Assembly: GCF_001524445.2 (NCBI RefSeq)
Contig: NZ_CP013417.1
Coordinates: 1,550,001-1,614,000 of the forward strand
Origin: Burkholderia savannae
GTDB lineage: Bacteria; Pseudomonadota; Gammaproteobacteria; Burkholderiales; Burkholderiaceae
Reading direction: 5' to 3'
DNA length: 64,000 bases
Each line of letters opens with the position of its first letter. Position 1 is the stretch's first letter. The notes beneath the pieces are model-generated. The model had not been told where the DNA came from, made no database searches, and worked only from the letters and a program-made list of their open reading frames with translations. Shown piece by piece: positions 18,304-26,162 of the stretch. A program made the position numbers and the translations under genes.

Positions 18304-19619
18304 TGGGCCGCCTCCTGTGCCAGTTCGGGCGTCCAGTCCGGGTCCGGCGTCGTGAACAGCTTGTCGAGCCACCGCCGAACGCTTGCCATTTCCTTCGCTT
18401 TCGAGGCGCTGCTGTTTTCGAGGGTGCGGGTGAGCACCTGAACCGCAGCACGGATCGCTTCGACGCGCGTCCTGTAACGGCCGGGCGATTCGCCTTCGAT
18501 GCGCTTGCATGGCGACGATCCGCCCGCGCTGCTGAAGGTGTACGAGAAACCGAATTCCCAATCGCCCTCGGCGATTTGTGCGAGCCGAATCTCGACGGGC
18601 GTGCGCCCGGTGCTCTTTGAGATGGGCGCGGACAGGATTTCAGATGGCTCGTACACGCCGTGCTCGTTTGCCTTGGCGATCGGATACTTCGAGCGACGCG
18701 TCGGCACGGCATCGAGCAAGTCTTCGAGACCCGTCAGCGTGCGATGCACGCCTTCGATCGTTCCCGGCGACAACTTGCCGAAGCACGGATCGTGCAATAC
18801 GCTTTGCAGCGCTTGCAAAAGCTGCTTTGCGTGCTGTTCGCCAATCTTCCGTTGGGGCTCGGCGGCGGCAGTCGACGCCACGACGCTATTGGGCGACGTT
18901 GCGCGGAGATGTTTCTTCGTGACCTTCGTCTTGCCTGCGTCCTTCGCTTTCGACATGCCCGCGACGATCCGCTCCAGTGCCCGTTCCGCGCCGTGCCGCC
19001 GTATCTCCTTGATCACGAGCGAGCCGGAGATGGAGCCGTCGCGGACGAACTGGTGAATCTCCGCCGGCGCATTTTCAAGCAGGCCGACGTCACGAATGGT
19101 TTGATCCGTAACGTTCAGGCGCGTGCAGATCGTTTTCGTGTCGAGGCCGTGTACGTCGCGCAGTTCCGCGACGACCGTCGCGAGTTCGAGCGGAGACGCG
19201 CGCTTGCTTTCGTTGCTGAGGTATCCGTCGATCACCATCTCGGAGCGTTCAACCGTCTTCGCATCGCGCACGACGACGGGGATCTTGCCGAGGTTCTTTC
19301 CTGCGCGGATCGCGTTGCCTGCGGAGAGGTAGCGGTGTTGTCCCTTGTAGACGTAGATCAGGTCGTTCCCGTCGACCTTCCGGATGTAGCAATGGAGCGG
19401 CTGACTCTTGTCGTAGCCGTTTGCGATCATCAGGGCGGTGAGGTGCGACACCCACTGGTGATCAACGGGACGCACGTTGTCGCGCGGATCGTAGTGAAGC
19501 TGTTCGTACGGCACCATCCAGAGATCCGCCGACGTCGCGCCCGCAGCGGCGGCAGCGGCCTTCGTGTTGCCGGTGACGATCGGCTCGACGAGCGCGAGCG
19601 ATTGGGTGCGGGCGTCCAT
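18300..19619 (-). CDS. ParB-like nuclease-domain protein
   Basis: 439 residues from ATG 19619 (MDARTQSLALVEP). The N-terminal part resembles a ParB/Srx fold: LHYDPRDNVRPVDHQWVSHL and YKGQHRYLSAGNAI, the GxHR-type motif of the family, followed by a helix-turn-helix (LDTKTICTRLNVTDQTIRDV) and a Lys-rich linker. No ParA gene is nearby, so plasmid-style partition is unlikely; isolated phage ParB-like proteins act as nucleases or transcription regulators. The role here is not clear. Its ATG overlaps the upstream TAA by one base. Confidence 0.75.
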   Translation of the reverse strand: MDARTQSLALVEPIVTGNTKAAAAAAGATSADLWMVPYEQLHYDPRDNVRPVDHQWVSHLTALMIANGYDKSQPLHCYIRKVDGNDLIYVYKGQHRYLSAGNAIRAGKNLGKIPVVVRDAKTVERSEMVIDGYLSNESKRASPLELATVVAELRDVHGLDTKTICTRLNVTDQTIRDVGLLENAPAEIHQFVRDGSISGSLVIKEIRRHGAERALERIVAGMSKAKDAGKTKVTKKHLRATSPNSVVASTAAAEPQRKIGEQHAKQLLQALQSVLHDPCFGKLSPGTIEGVHRTLTGLEDLLDAVPTRRSKYPIAKANEHGVYEPSEILSAPISKSTGRTPVEIRLAQIAEGDWEFGFSYTFSSAGGSSPCKRIEGESPGRYRTRVEAIRAAVQVLTRTLENSSASKAKEMASVRRWLDKLFTTPDPDWTPELAQEAAQ

Positions 19620-20068
19620 TACTCGGCCTCCTGCGGTTGGAGGCATTGTGCGAGTTCCACTGAGCAGTCGACGATCAGGCGAGACTGCGTCTTCGGCCGC
19701 CGAAGCAGGAGATTCGCGCGATTCGGAGCGATATCAATGCGCTCGACGATCCAGCCGAGCGCGAGAAACGCGCGGACGGCGCGATCGGCCGTCTCGCTGA
19801 AAATCCCGGCATAGATTCGGAGAGCCCATTTCGCGCGGCCGTTGTAGCGGTATTCGCCGGGGGCGCGGCAGTCTTCGAGGCGCATCGAATGCTCGTCAAC
19901 GTCAATGTAAATGCCGGCTTCAGCGACCAACGTGAGGTCGCGCTCGATCGCTCGGATGTGCTTCTCGGCCTTCTTGAGTTGAGCGAGACGACGTGCATGA
20001 ACGGCATTCGCGTGAGCGACGATCTCGTTGTACGACGTCGGATGCTTGTAGGTCGTCATGCGCTTCAC
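19619..20068 (-). CDS. Hypothetical phage protein
   Basis: 149 residues from a GTG at 20068, which has GGAGGA close upstream and overlaps the previous stop (GTGA). Coiled-coil-like N-terminus (VHARRLAQLKKAEKHIRAIE) and a globular C-terminal half with RAVRAFLALGWIVERI. No domain recognised. Confidence 0.6.
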   Translation of the reverse strand: MKRMTTYKHPTSYNEIVAHANAVHARRLAQLKKAEKHIRAIERDLTLVAEAGIYIDVDEHSMRLEDCRAPGEYRYNGRAKWALRIYAGIFSETADRAVRAFLALGWIVERIDIAPNRANLLLRRPKTQSRLIVDCSVELAQCLQPQEAE

Positions 20069-20670
20069 GCGGTCCTCCGGTTCTGGATCATCAGTTCGAG
20101 TCGCGACACTTCGAGGTCGATGCTCTGGCGGAACAGGCGCAGGAATCGCAACGTGCGGGTATCCGACCCAAGCAGCGAGTCGACGGAAATCTCAAGCGAG
20201 CGGAGATGCGGGAACGAGACGGCGACGTGACGTTCCGCGTCTCGCGTGACGATCGTGTGGAGTTCGGGGCGCGTGTGCGCGGATCCGGCGGGCACGGCGG
20301 ATCGCGGCGCATGTCGAGGCGCGAGTGCGCCGCCGGCATCGTTCGAATAGGTGCCGTCTGCCTGCTTGCAGGGGACCGACAGCGGCGGGGCTGCGTCCGA
20401 TCCGGTGAGCCAGTAGAGGAAACGCAGGTCGTGCGGGCGCGGTTGGCGGCGCAGCCATCCGCCCCGCGCGAGCTTATCGATGCATTGCGCAGCCGCGCCC
20501 GGCATGTCGGCGAAGTGGGTCGTGCAGACTTCGTCGGACGTCATCGCGTGCGTGGCGTGCCTGAACACAGTCAGGATTCGAGCCGTCAGGTCGGCCCGTT
20601 GAGCGGGCGTGAGGTCGACGTATGGATTGAGTCGGCGCGGAGCCGCGTTCGGGAGGGCGTTGTCGATCAC
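20065..20670 (-). CDS. Hypothetical phage protein with winged-helix-like segment
   Basis: 201 residues from GTG 20670 (IDNALPNAAPRRLNPYVDL), preceded by GGGAGG and overlapping the upstream stop by GTGA. Residues about 20-80 (TPAQRADLTARILTVF to CIDKLARGGWLRRQPR) read like a winged helix; the C-terminus is leucine-rich (RTLRFLRLFRQSIDLEVSRL). Possibly a regulator; no family identified. Confidence 0.6.
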   Translation of the reverse strand: MIDNALPNAAPRRLNPYVDLTPAQRADLTARILTVFRHATHAMTSDEVCTTHFADMPGAAAQCIDKLARGGWLRRQPRPHDLRFLYWLTGSDAAPPLSVPCKQADGTYSNDAGGALAPRHAPRSAVPAGSAHTRPELHTIVTRDAERHVAVSFPHLRSLEISVDSLLGSDTRTLRFLRLFRQSIDLEVSRLELMIQNRRTA

Positions 20671-21002
20671 GATGCCTCCCTGATCCTGAACGCGCGCGGC
20701 TTCTTCGGGCAGGAGTGCTTTTCCGGCTCGGCGCTTGTCGCGGCGCGAAGGCGCTTGATCGCGTCCGCACACGTCGGTTCGTCTGGAATCGAGATCTGCT
20801 TCGCGGCAATGGTGTTGCCGTCCATGATCAGGTACTCGATATAGACGCCGTCTACGAGCGGTCGGCGCATGACGATGTGCTTGCCGATGAGGAGCGGCGA
20901 CGTCGGAAGCTGGCGATCGCGTTCGTAACGGGCGACGGTCCGGGGCGACAGCGTGTCCCGGCGCGGGATGCCCGCGTGCTGCGCTGCGTTGATTCTGTGC
21001 AT
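20667..21002 (-). CDS. Hypothetical phage protein
   Basis: 111 residues from ATG 21002 (MHRINAAQHAGIPRRDTLSP) behind AAAGGAGA. The first half reads as a possible helix-turn-helix; the C-terminus is Lys/Arg-rich. Overlaps the next start by GTGA in the same operon. No domain recognised. Confidence 0.55.
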   Translation of the reverse strand: MHRINAAQHAGIPRRDTLSPRTVARYERDRQLPTSPLLIGKHIVMRRPLVDGVYIEYLIMDGNTIAAKQISIPDEPTCADAIKRLRAATSAEPEKHSCPKKPRAFRIREAS

Positions 21003-21056
21003 GGCTTCATCATCTCCTTTACGCCGAGTGCGCAAGCCGTCCTCGGCGCGTGAGCG

Positions 21057-21245
21057 TCAGACGTTGGCGTGGAAGGTGGTGGGCTTGTCAGCGACGGGGC
21101 CGCTATCCAGCACGTTCGCGGCGATGATCAGGGCGGCGGCGGCGAAGACGCACTTGAATAGCAGCGACTTTTCCAAGTTGTTTTGCTGGCCCCGTCGCAA
21201 CATGTCTTGGCGAGCCGCGCGATGCAGGTCGGTCATTTTTTTCAT
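21057..21245 (-). CDS. Small membrane protein, first gene of the leftward operon
   Basis: 62 residues from ATG 21245 with GGAG upstream. A cytosolic basic N-terminus is followed by one transmembrane helix (LLFKCVFAAAALIIAANVL) and a short tail. It is the first gene after the leftward promoter. Function unknown; small membrane proteins expressed from such prophage positions often alter host or superinfecting-phage behaviour, but nothing specific is shown here. Confidence 0.6.
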   Translation of the reverse strand: MKKMTDLHRAARQDMLRRGQQNNLEKSLLFKCVFAAAALIIAANVLDSGPVADKPTTFHANV

Positions 21246-21280
21246 GAGATTTCTCCGGGCACGCGAGATTGCGCATCCGG

Positions 21281-21320
21281 AGAATAGTCTTATATGGCTT
21301 ATATGGTCAAGACAAATAAG
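21281..21320 (-). promoter_or_regulatory. Leftward early promoter with tandem operators
   Basis: Minus strand: -35 TTGACC (21310-21305), 18-bp spacer, -10 TATTCT (21286-21281). The spacer is filled by two adjacent copies of the 9-mer cttatatgg (21289-21297, 21298-21306; CCATATAAG on the minus strand). A related acaaataag lies at 21312. A one-base variant, CCAAATAAG, lies inside the rightward promoter at 23847, so both look controlled by the same repressor. Confidence 0.65.
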
Positions 21321-21380
21321 GCTTAAAGTTTATGACGCGTTCCTGTGGGGAATTGCGGGGGGGTGCCCCTATGTCTTTCG

Positions 21381-22586
21381 TCAAGCGTTAGGGGCTGACT
21401 TGGGTTGGTAAATGGTGCCATCACGCAGCATGGCGAACAGGACGTCGCAGCGTCGTCGTGCCAGTGCGATGAGGGCCTGGTTGTGGCGCTTGCCTTGCTG
21501 GATCTTGCGCGAGTAATAGGCCCGCGAGACTGGGTCTCGTAAGGCCGCGAAGGCAGAGAGGAACAAGGCTCGCTTGAGCACCTTGTTGCCCCGTCTGGAT
21601 GGATGCTCGCCACGGATCGACGAGCCTGAGCGCCGGGTGACCGGCGCGAGGCCAGCGTAGGCCGCCAGATGCGCGGCGGAGGCGAAGGCTTTATGGGCGA
21701 CTTCGGTCAGGAGTCTGGCGGCGGTCCTGACGCCGACTCCCGGCATGCTGGTCAGGACCGGCCAAAGAGGGTGAGCAAGCACCAGCCGCTCAACTTCGGC
21801 GGCGATTTCGTCACGCTGCTTGCGCAAGGCGGCGAGTTGCTGGGCCAAACGAGGCATGACGATGGTGGCAGCCTGCGTGCCGGGCACGATCACGGCTTGC
21901 TCGTTCAGCGCGTGAACGATTTCGGCCGCCAAGTTCTTGCCCATGCGCGGTGCGAGCTTGATGAGGCGGTTGGCGAGGGTCTTCTCGCTGGCAGCGGCAA
22001 GTGCGCTTGGGGACGGGTAGCGCTCAAGCAGATCGAGCACCGCCGGATGGTCGAGGCGCGGTCCGAGAACGCGCTCGAGCGCCGGATGGATTTGAGTAAG
22101 CAAGCCGCGAATGCGGTTGCTGGTCTGCGTGACCTGAGCGGCGAGGTCGTCATCGAAGCCGCACAGCATGGTGAGCTCGGCGAGCTGCTCGTCGGCGAGT
22201 CGAAGCGAGCGCAGCGTATGCGGCATCGAGCGAGCGGCTTCGGCGATGATCGCGGCATCGCGGGCATCGGTCTTGGCTTCGCCGGCGTGCAGATCGGCAA
22301 TACGGCGCATGGCCAGTCCGGGAAGATAGGCGACGAGTATGCCTTCAGCACGGGCGACGGCTACAGGAAGCGCACCTATGGTGGAAGGCTGGTCGACGAC
22401 GAACAGAAGTCGGCCGTGAGTCTTGAGCTCGGCGATGAGGGCTCGCAGCTTGACCTCGTCGTTGGGTAGCGCCTGGTTGTACAGACGCTTGCCATTTCGA
22501 TCGAGTGCAACGGCGTGATGCTGGCCTTTACCGACGTCGACGCCGATGAAGATATCGATGGCGTCATGTTGTTGGGTTTCTTGCAT
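21381..22586 (-). CDS. IS110-family transposase (DEDD recombinase)
   Basis: 401 residues, full length. The N-terminal RuvC-like half shows IFIGVDVGKGQHHAVALD and GEAKTDARDAAIIAEAAR, with acidic residues of the DEDD set. A coiled-coil segment follows, then the C-terminal Transposase_20 half with LTSMPGVGVRTAARLLTEVA and the serine region APVTRRSGSSIRGEHPS. The reading frame is intact, so the element may be active. ATG 22586 (MQETQQHDAIDI). Confidence 0.93.
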   Translation of the reverse strand: MQETQQHDAIDIFIGVDVGKGQHHAVALDRNGKRLYNQALPNDEVKLRALIAELKTHGRLLFVVDQPSTIGALPVAVARAEGILVAYLPGLAMRRIADLHAGEAKTDARDAAIIAEAARSMPHTLRSLRLADEQLAELTMLCGFDDDLAAQVTQTSNRIRGLLTQIHPALERVLGPRLDHPAVLDLLERYPSPSALAAASEKTLANRLIKLAPRMGKNLAAEIVHALNEQAVIVPGTQAATIVMPRLAQQLAALRKQRDEIAAEVERLVLAHPLWPVLTSMPGVGVRTAARLLTEVAHKAFASAAHLAAYAGLAPVTRRSGSSIRGEHPSRRGNKVLKRALFLSAFAALRDPVSRAYYSRKIQQGKRHNQALIALARRRCDVLFAMLRDGTIYQPKSAPNA

Positions 22587-22810
22587 CGCAGTTTATGCAG
22601 AGTGAACGGATTGGCCTGCAACAACGGTGGCAAGTCTCGGCATCCACGTTACGGACGGCGTCGGGATATCCCGGCCAAACCCCTATCAGCGATCACCAGC
22701 CACCCACCAGGCCCGGTGACAACACCCCCCGGATCATGACTGCGACTGGGGGCGGGAATCATACCGGGCCTGGCTGGCCAAAACCCCGATTATCGGGGCG
22801 TGAAGATAGT
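22587..22810 (-). ncRNA. Candidate bridge RNA region of the IS110 element
   Basis: IS110-group elements encode a bridge RNA in the non-coding end upstream of the transposase. This stretch has no open frame and several GC-rich self-complementary segments, for example ccccgattatcgggg (22784-22798). Location follows from family knowledge; target- and donor-binding loops were not resolved. Confidence 0.45.
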
Positions 22811-22834
22811 AACGGGGGCAAATTCGACTGAGGC

Positions 22835-23323
22835 TTAGGTGCGAGATCGGAGTGGCTTACGGGCAGCAAGGCCAATGGCGATTTGCCCTAGCAGTGAGAG
22901 CAGTACGTCAAGCCATGGCACGACGTTCATATAGATGGCCGCCAGAGCGGCAAGTGAAATGAGGGGAAATAAGTGGGCAAAGCCACTTTGGCCTCTGTGC
23001 CGTGTCGATCTTTGTGAGTGCTCTTCGACGATGTGATCTAGCCTGCGGAGTCCGGATTGTATAGACGCGGAGAACTCTGGCTCGATGCCGGCGGCCGATA
23101 TCGTAACGTCGCCGTCTGCCCTTAGTAGGACGGCGGCATAGGCGATGGTCGACGCTGGATGCGACTCCATTTCTGCGAACAACGCTGCTCGAACCGATGT
23201 CTTGCGGTCGCTGTCGGCTTTCGAGGAGTGGCGATCGACGCTATGAAACAGCTTTCGAGCGCGATAGGTGGACAGGTCAGCGATGCCCGCGCTTCCCGCC
23301 TCTGGTGTGGCTTTGGTCTTCAT
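22835..23323 (-). CDS. Hypothetical membrane protein near the immunity region
   Basis: 162 residues. A soluble N-terminal part is followed by two hydrophobic helices near the C-terminus (FAHLFPLISLAALAAIYM and VPWLDVLLSLLGQIAIGLA). Its start overlaps the 3' end of the repressor gene by 47 bp, so both are probably expressed together from the lysogen. Such genes co-expressed with the repressor are often superinfection-exclusion factors; that is an inference from position. Ribosome site weak. Confidence 0.6.
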   Translation of the reverse strand: MKTKATPEAGSAGIADLSTYRARKLFHSVDRHSSKADSDRKTSVRAALFAEMESHPASTIAYAAVLLRADGDVTISAAGIEPEFSASIQSGLRRLDHIVEEHSQRSTRHRGQSGFAHLFPLISLAALAAIYMNVVPWLDVLLSLLGQIAIGLAARKPLRSRT

Positions 23324-23777
23324 GGATGCTCAACGTTTTATCGGATAATGAACGTCGAGCCACGCGCTTAACCGTATCTTCTTGCGCTTGCGTCGCGGGA
23401 AGTGTCTGAGACACGTTCAATTCGTTTTCACCGCTGCTGGTGGGGGCTTCGGTTGCGATGATGAAGCGGATGTATGACTCAATCTTCTCTCGGCTTTCCT
23501 GCGTGAGACGGGCGGCCGCATTGCGGTCGTAGTGCAAGCCAGACACTGCCGAGTCTGGATCCGTCAGCAGATCAATTAATGACACGCCAAGGGCTTCTGC
23601 CACCGCTTCGCAGTGTCCCAGCTGCGGATCCGCCTCGTTTTTCAGCATGCGTCCAACGGTGCGTTGAGCAATGCCAGCCCTTGCAGCAAGCTTGGCTTGC
23701 GTATTCAGGTTGTCATGGTCGTCCATCCGCCGCCGAAGATTTGCGGCGAGCGTTTCTCGCGCGGGTTTCAGTTTCAT
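23277..23777 (-). CDS. Phage repressor, XRE-type helix-turn-helix
   Basis: 166 residues from ATG 23777 (MKLKPARETLAANLRRRM). The helix-turn-helix is at about residues 25-55 (NTQAKLAARAGIAQRTVGRM), followed by ALGVSLIDLLTDPD, typical of Cro/CI proteins. The C-terminal half lacks the Ser/Lys dyad and Ala-Gly cleavage site of S24 self-cleaving repressors, so RecA-driven self-cleavage is not evident. It is divergent from the Cro-like gene and faces the rightward promoter. Confidence 0.8.
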   Translation of the reverse strand: MKLKPARETLAANLRRRMDDHDNLNTQAKLAARAGIAQRTVGRMLKNEADPQLGHCEAVAEALGVSLIDLLTDPDSAVSGLHYDRNAAARLTQESREKIESYIRFIIATEAPTSSGENELNVSQTLPATQAQEDTVKRVARRSLSDKTLSIHEDQSHTRGGKRGHR

Positions 23778-23835
23778 AGGCGCATGTTGCCGAATATGGC
23801 TAGTCATATGTAACTTTCAGCGTGCGCTTGGAGCG

Positions 23836-23864
23836 TTGAAGAATAGCCAAATAAGACTTACAAT
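23836..23864 (+). promoter_or_regulatory. Rightward early promoter with operator
   Basis: -35 TTGAAG (23836-23841), 17-bp spacer, -10 TACAAT (23859-23864), about 30 bp before the Cro-like gene. The spacer contains ccaaataagac (23847-23857), which matches the operator repeats of the leftward promoter at 10 of 11 positions. A further inverted pattern (atatggctagtcatat, 23796-23811) lies toward the repressor gene. Confidence 0.7.
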
Positions 23865-23894
23865 CGAGGCTCGATAACCCCGCTGGAGATCGCC

Positions 23895-24104
23895 ATGGGC
23901 GAAGGTCGTGGCATTTGGTTGGCGTATGTGGTCGCGAAGCTTCAGTGCTGCAAAGGCAAGTGGCGACACATCTCGGACGAGACCGGCATTCCCTATGACA
24001 CTCTGACCAAGATTGCCCTTTCACGGGTCTCCGATCCGCGCGTTTCGAACGTCCAGTTATTGCATGACTATTTCGTAGCCAACGAGACGCTGGACGGTCA
24101 ATAA
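23895..24104 (+). CDS. Small Cro-like DNA-binding protein
   Basis: 69 residues from ATG 23895 with TGGAG upstream. The segment KWRHISDETGIPYDTLTKIA is a helix-turn-helix of the type found in small phage regulators. As the first gene of the rightward early transcript, opposite the repressor, it is in the Cro position. Confidence 0.7.
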   Translation: MGEGRGIWLAYVVAKLQCCKGKWRHISDETGIPYDTLTKIALSRVSDPRVSNVQLLHDYFVANETLDGQ

Positions 24105-24159
24105 CGCGCAGATATCACGTAGGTTTGCATCGTACTTGTGAGCCGTTGCTTGTAACAGC

Positions 24160-24717
24160 ATGAAAGGCGCACCTTCTCAAATTTCCGATATGACTTGCCG
24201 ATACGACAGTACGGAATGGCTAGACGTGCTTTATACGTCCGTCCGCAACACTCCCGGCGGCGTCGCCGACGCCGCCAATCACTTGACGAACCGCCGAGGC
24301 AAGGGCATCACGCCGGAGTCGCTTCGCCTACGCCTGCGCGGTGTCGGCGATAGCCGACTCTCAATGGAGATGTTCGAGCTGTTGATCGAGTGGATGCAGG
24401 AGAAGAGCGAAGCCGAGGCGCACGCGCTCGACGCGTTACATGCGCTCAACGCCCGGTTCGGGCTGGTTGCCGAGCGTGTCGACGATCACCATGCGGCCGA
24501 TAGCCACGAGCCGGGCACGATGCATCTCGTAACGACGACACTCCGCTTGCAAGCGCATGTGGGGCAGGTCGCCAACGACGTGTCTCGCGCGCTCGAAGAT
24601 CAGCGAATCGACGATCGCGAAGCCGAGCAGATCATCGCGACGGGCCGCAAAGGGCAACGTCTGTTTCAGCGGCTGATTCAAACCGCCGCGCGCCTCGCTC
24701 GGCGCAGGCGTAGTTGA
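24160..24717 (+). CDS. CII-like phage regulatory protein
   Basis: 185 residues; ATG 24160, with 24190 as an alternative. Pattern resembles the phage CII/CP76 regulatory family: TPGGVADAANHLTNRRGKGI followed by ESLRLRLRG and LSMEMFELLIEWMQE, a DNA-binding N-terminal domain, then a helical C-terminal half ending in Arg-rich residues. Its position between the Cro-like gene and replication genes fits a role in lysogeny control. Confidence 0.65.
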   Translation: MKGAPSQISDMTCRYDSTEWLDVLYTSVRNTPGGVADAANHLTNRRGKGITPESLRLRLRGVGDSRLSMEMFELLIEWMQEKSEAEAHALDALHALNARFGLVAERVDDHHAADSHEPGTMHLVTTTLRLQAHVGQVANDVSRALEDQRIDDREAEQIIATGRKGQRLFQRLIQTAARLARRRRS

Positions 24718-24792
24718 CGAAAAAGCCACCTTGGCCGGACTCGATTCGACCACGGGTCAACGAAATCACACGTCATCATCGACAGGGGAAAT

Positions 24793-26160
24793 ATGGGCGC
24801 AATGGACCCGATCGACGTACATGAGCCGATCGCCTCGATTGAATCCGAGCAGGCGGTATTGGGCGCGTTGATGTTGGATAGCGATGTATATGACCGGATT
24901 GGCGGTCAGATCGCGACGGACGATTTTACGTTGCGTGACCATCGCCTCATCTATACCGCGATCAAGCAACTTGTGCTTGATCAGCGGCGCGCCGATGTCG
25001 TCACGGTGTTCGAGCGCCTGCAAGCAACCGGTGCGAAGATCAAGCGGCCATTGCAGTATTTGAACGAGATCGTTCAATCGACTCCGGGTGCGGCCAATGT
25101 CGAGCGCTACGCGGAAATCATGCGAAACAGGTCGCTGTTGCGTGGTTGCCTGCGCGCTGCGAAGCATGTGATGGAGCTGTGCCATCACACGGGCGGGCGC
25201 GAGCCGGCCGACATCATCGATCAGGCGCAATCTGCGTTTCTCCATTTGTCCGACGCGGATCGGCGCAAGGACGACGGTTTCATGCCCATGCTGCCGACGT
25301 TGAGTCGCGTCGTCGAGCGGATCGACATGCTGTATCAGCGCGAAGACAAGGGCGGCGTCACTGGCACGGCGACCGGTTTTGACGATCTGGATCGTCGCCT
25401 CGACGGGATGCATGAAGGCGAGTTGATTATCGTCGGCGGTCGGCCGTCGATGGGTAAGACATCCCTCGCGATGAACATCGCTGAAAACGTCGCCACACGG
25501 TCCGGTTTGCCGGCTGCCGTTGTATCGATGGAAATGCCTGCCGAGCAGCTTGCGACGCGTATGCTCGCATCGATTTCTCGGGTCAACCAACATCGCCTGA
25601 GAACCGGCTCGCTGGAAGACAGCGACTGGTCGCGTATTACGCACGGCGTGCGGGTCATGTCCGAAGCGAATCTCCACATTCTCGAAGGATCGTCGCTGAC
25701 CCCGTCGATGCTGAGAACCCGATTGCGACGCCTGCATCGCGAACACGGCCAACTTGGTGTCGTCGTCATTGACTACCTCCAACTGATGTCGGGGGATGGT
25801 GCCAGCACGGAGATGCGGGCGGTGGAGGTCAGCGGGATCTCACGGGCGCTCAAGCAAATTGCGACCGAATTGCGCGTGCCGGTGATCGCGCTTTCTCAGT
25901 TGAATCGAGGGCTGGAGCAGCGCCCGAACAAGCGTCCCGTGATGTCGGATCTTCGGGAGTCAGGCTCGATCGAGCAGGACGCCGACGTGATCCTGTTCAT
26001 CTACCGCGACGAGGTCTACAACCCGGACAGCCCCGACACGGGGACCGCCGAAATCATCATCGCGAAGCAACGCAACGGGCCGATCGGGACCGTGCGGCTC
26101 GCGTTTAAGAACGCTACAACCCGGTTCGAAAATTTCGCCGAGCCGGGCGAAGGATATTGA
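24793..26160 (+). CDS. Replicative DNA helicase, DnaB family
   Basis: 455 residues; ATG 24793 or 24802. N-terminal DnaB domain (IESEQAVLGALMLDSDVYDR), linker, then a RecA-like helicase domain with Walker A GGRPSMGKTS (about residue 214), the Walker B region VVVIDYLQLM, LSQLNRGLEQRP and ESGSIEQDADVILFIYRDE. The phage brings its own helicase to the origin, which lies in the next gene. The stop is 2 bases from the start of that gene. Confidence 0.95.
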   Translation: MGAMDPIDVHEPIASIESEQAVLGALMLDSDVYDRIGGQIATDDFTLRDHRLIYTAIKQLVLDQRRADVVTVFERLQATGAKIKRPLQYLNEIVQSTPGAANVERYAEIMRNRSLLRGCLRAAKHVMELCHHTGGREPADIIDQAQSAFLHLSDADRRKDDGFMPMLPTLSRVVERIDMLYQREDKGGVTGTATGFDDLDRRLDGMHEGELIIVGGRPSMGKTSLAMNIAENVATRSGLPAAVVSMEMPAEQLATRMLASISRVNQHRLRTGSLEDSDWSRITHGVRVMSEANLHILEGSSLTPSMLRTRLRRLHREHGQLGVVVIDYLQLMSGDGASTEMRAVEVSGISRALKQIATELRVPVIALSQLNRGLEQRPNKRPVMSDLRESGSIEQDADVILFIYRDEVYNPDSPDTGTAEIIIAKQRNGPIGTVRLAFKNATTRFENFAEPGEGY

Positions 26161-26162
26161 CT

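Larger units (their letters stand above)
21345..22825 (-). mobile_element. IS110-family insertion sequence inside the prophage
   Basis: One DEDD-type transposase gene, about 35 bp on its 3' side and about 240 bp of structured non-coding DNA on its 5' side. IS110 elements lack terminal inverted repeats, so ends are estimates: left about 21340-21365, right about 22800-22830. It lies between the leftward promoter and the gene at 22835 without interrupting either. The longer end lying upstream of the gene fits the IS110 group and not the IS1111 group. Confidence 0.85.

Noticed and set aside
18303..18712. Extension upstream of the hypothetical gene at 17303-17848
   Set aside because: The frame is open, but lies over two better genes and begins with Arg/Pro-rich noise; ATG 17848 has a proper ribosome site.
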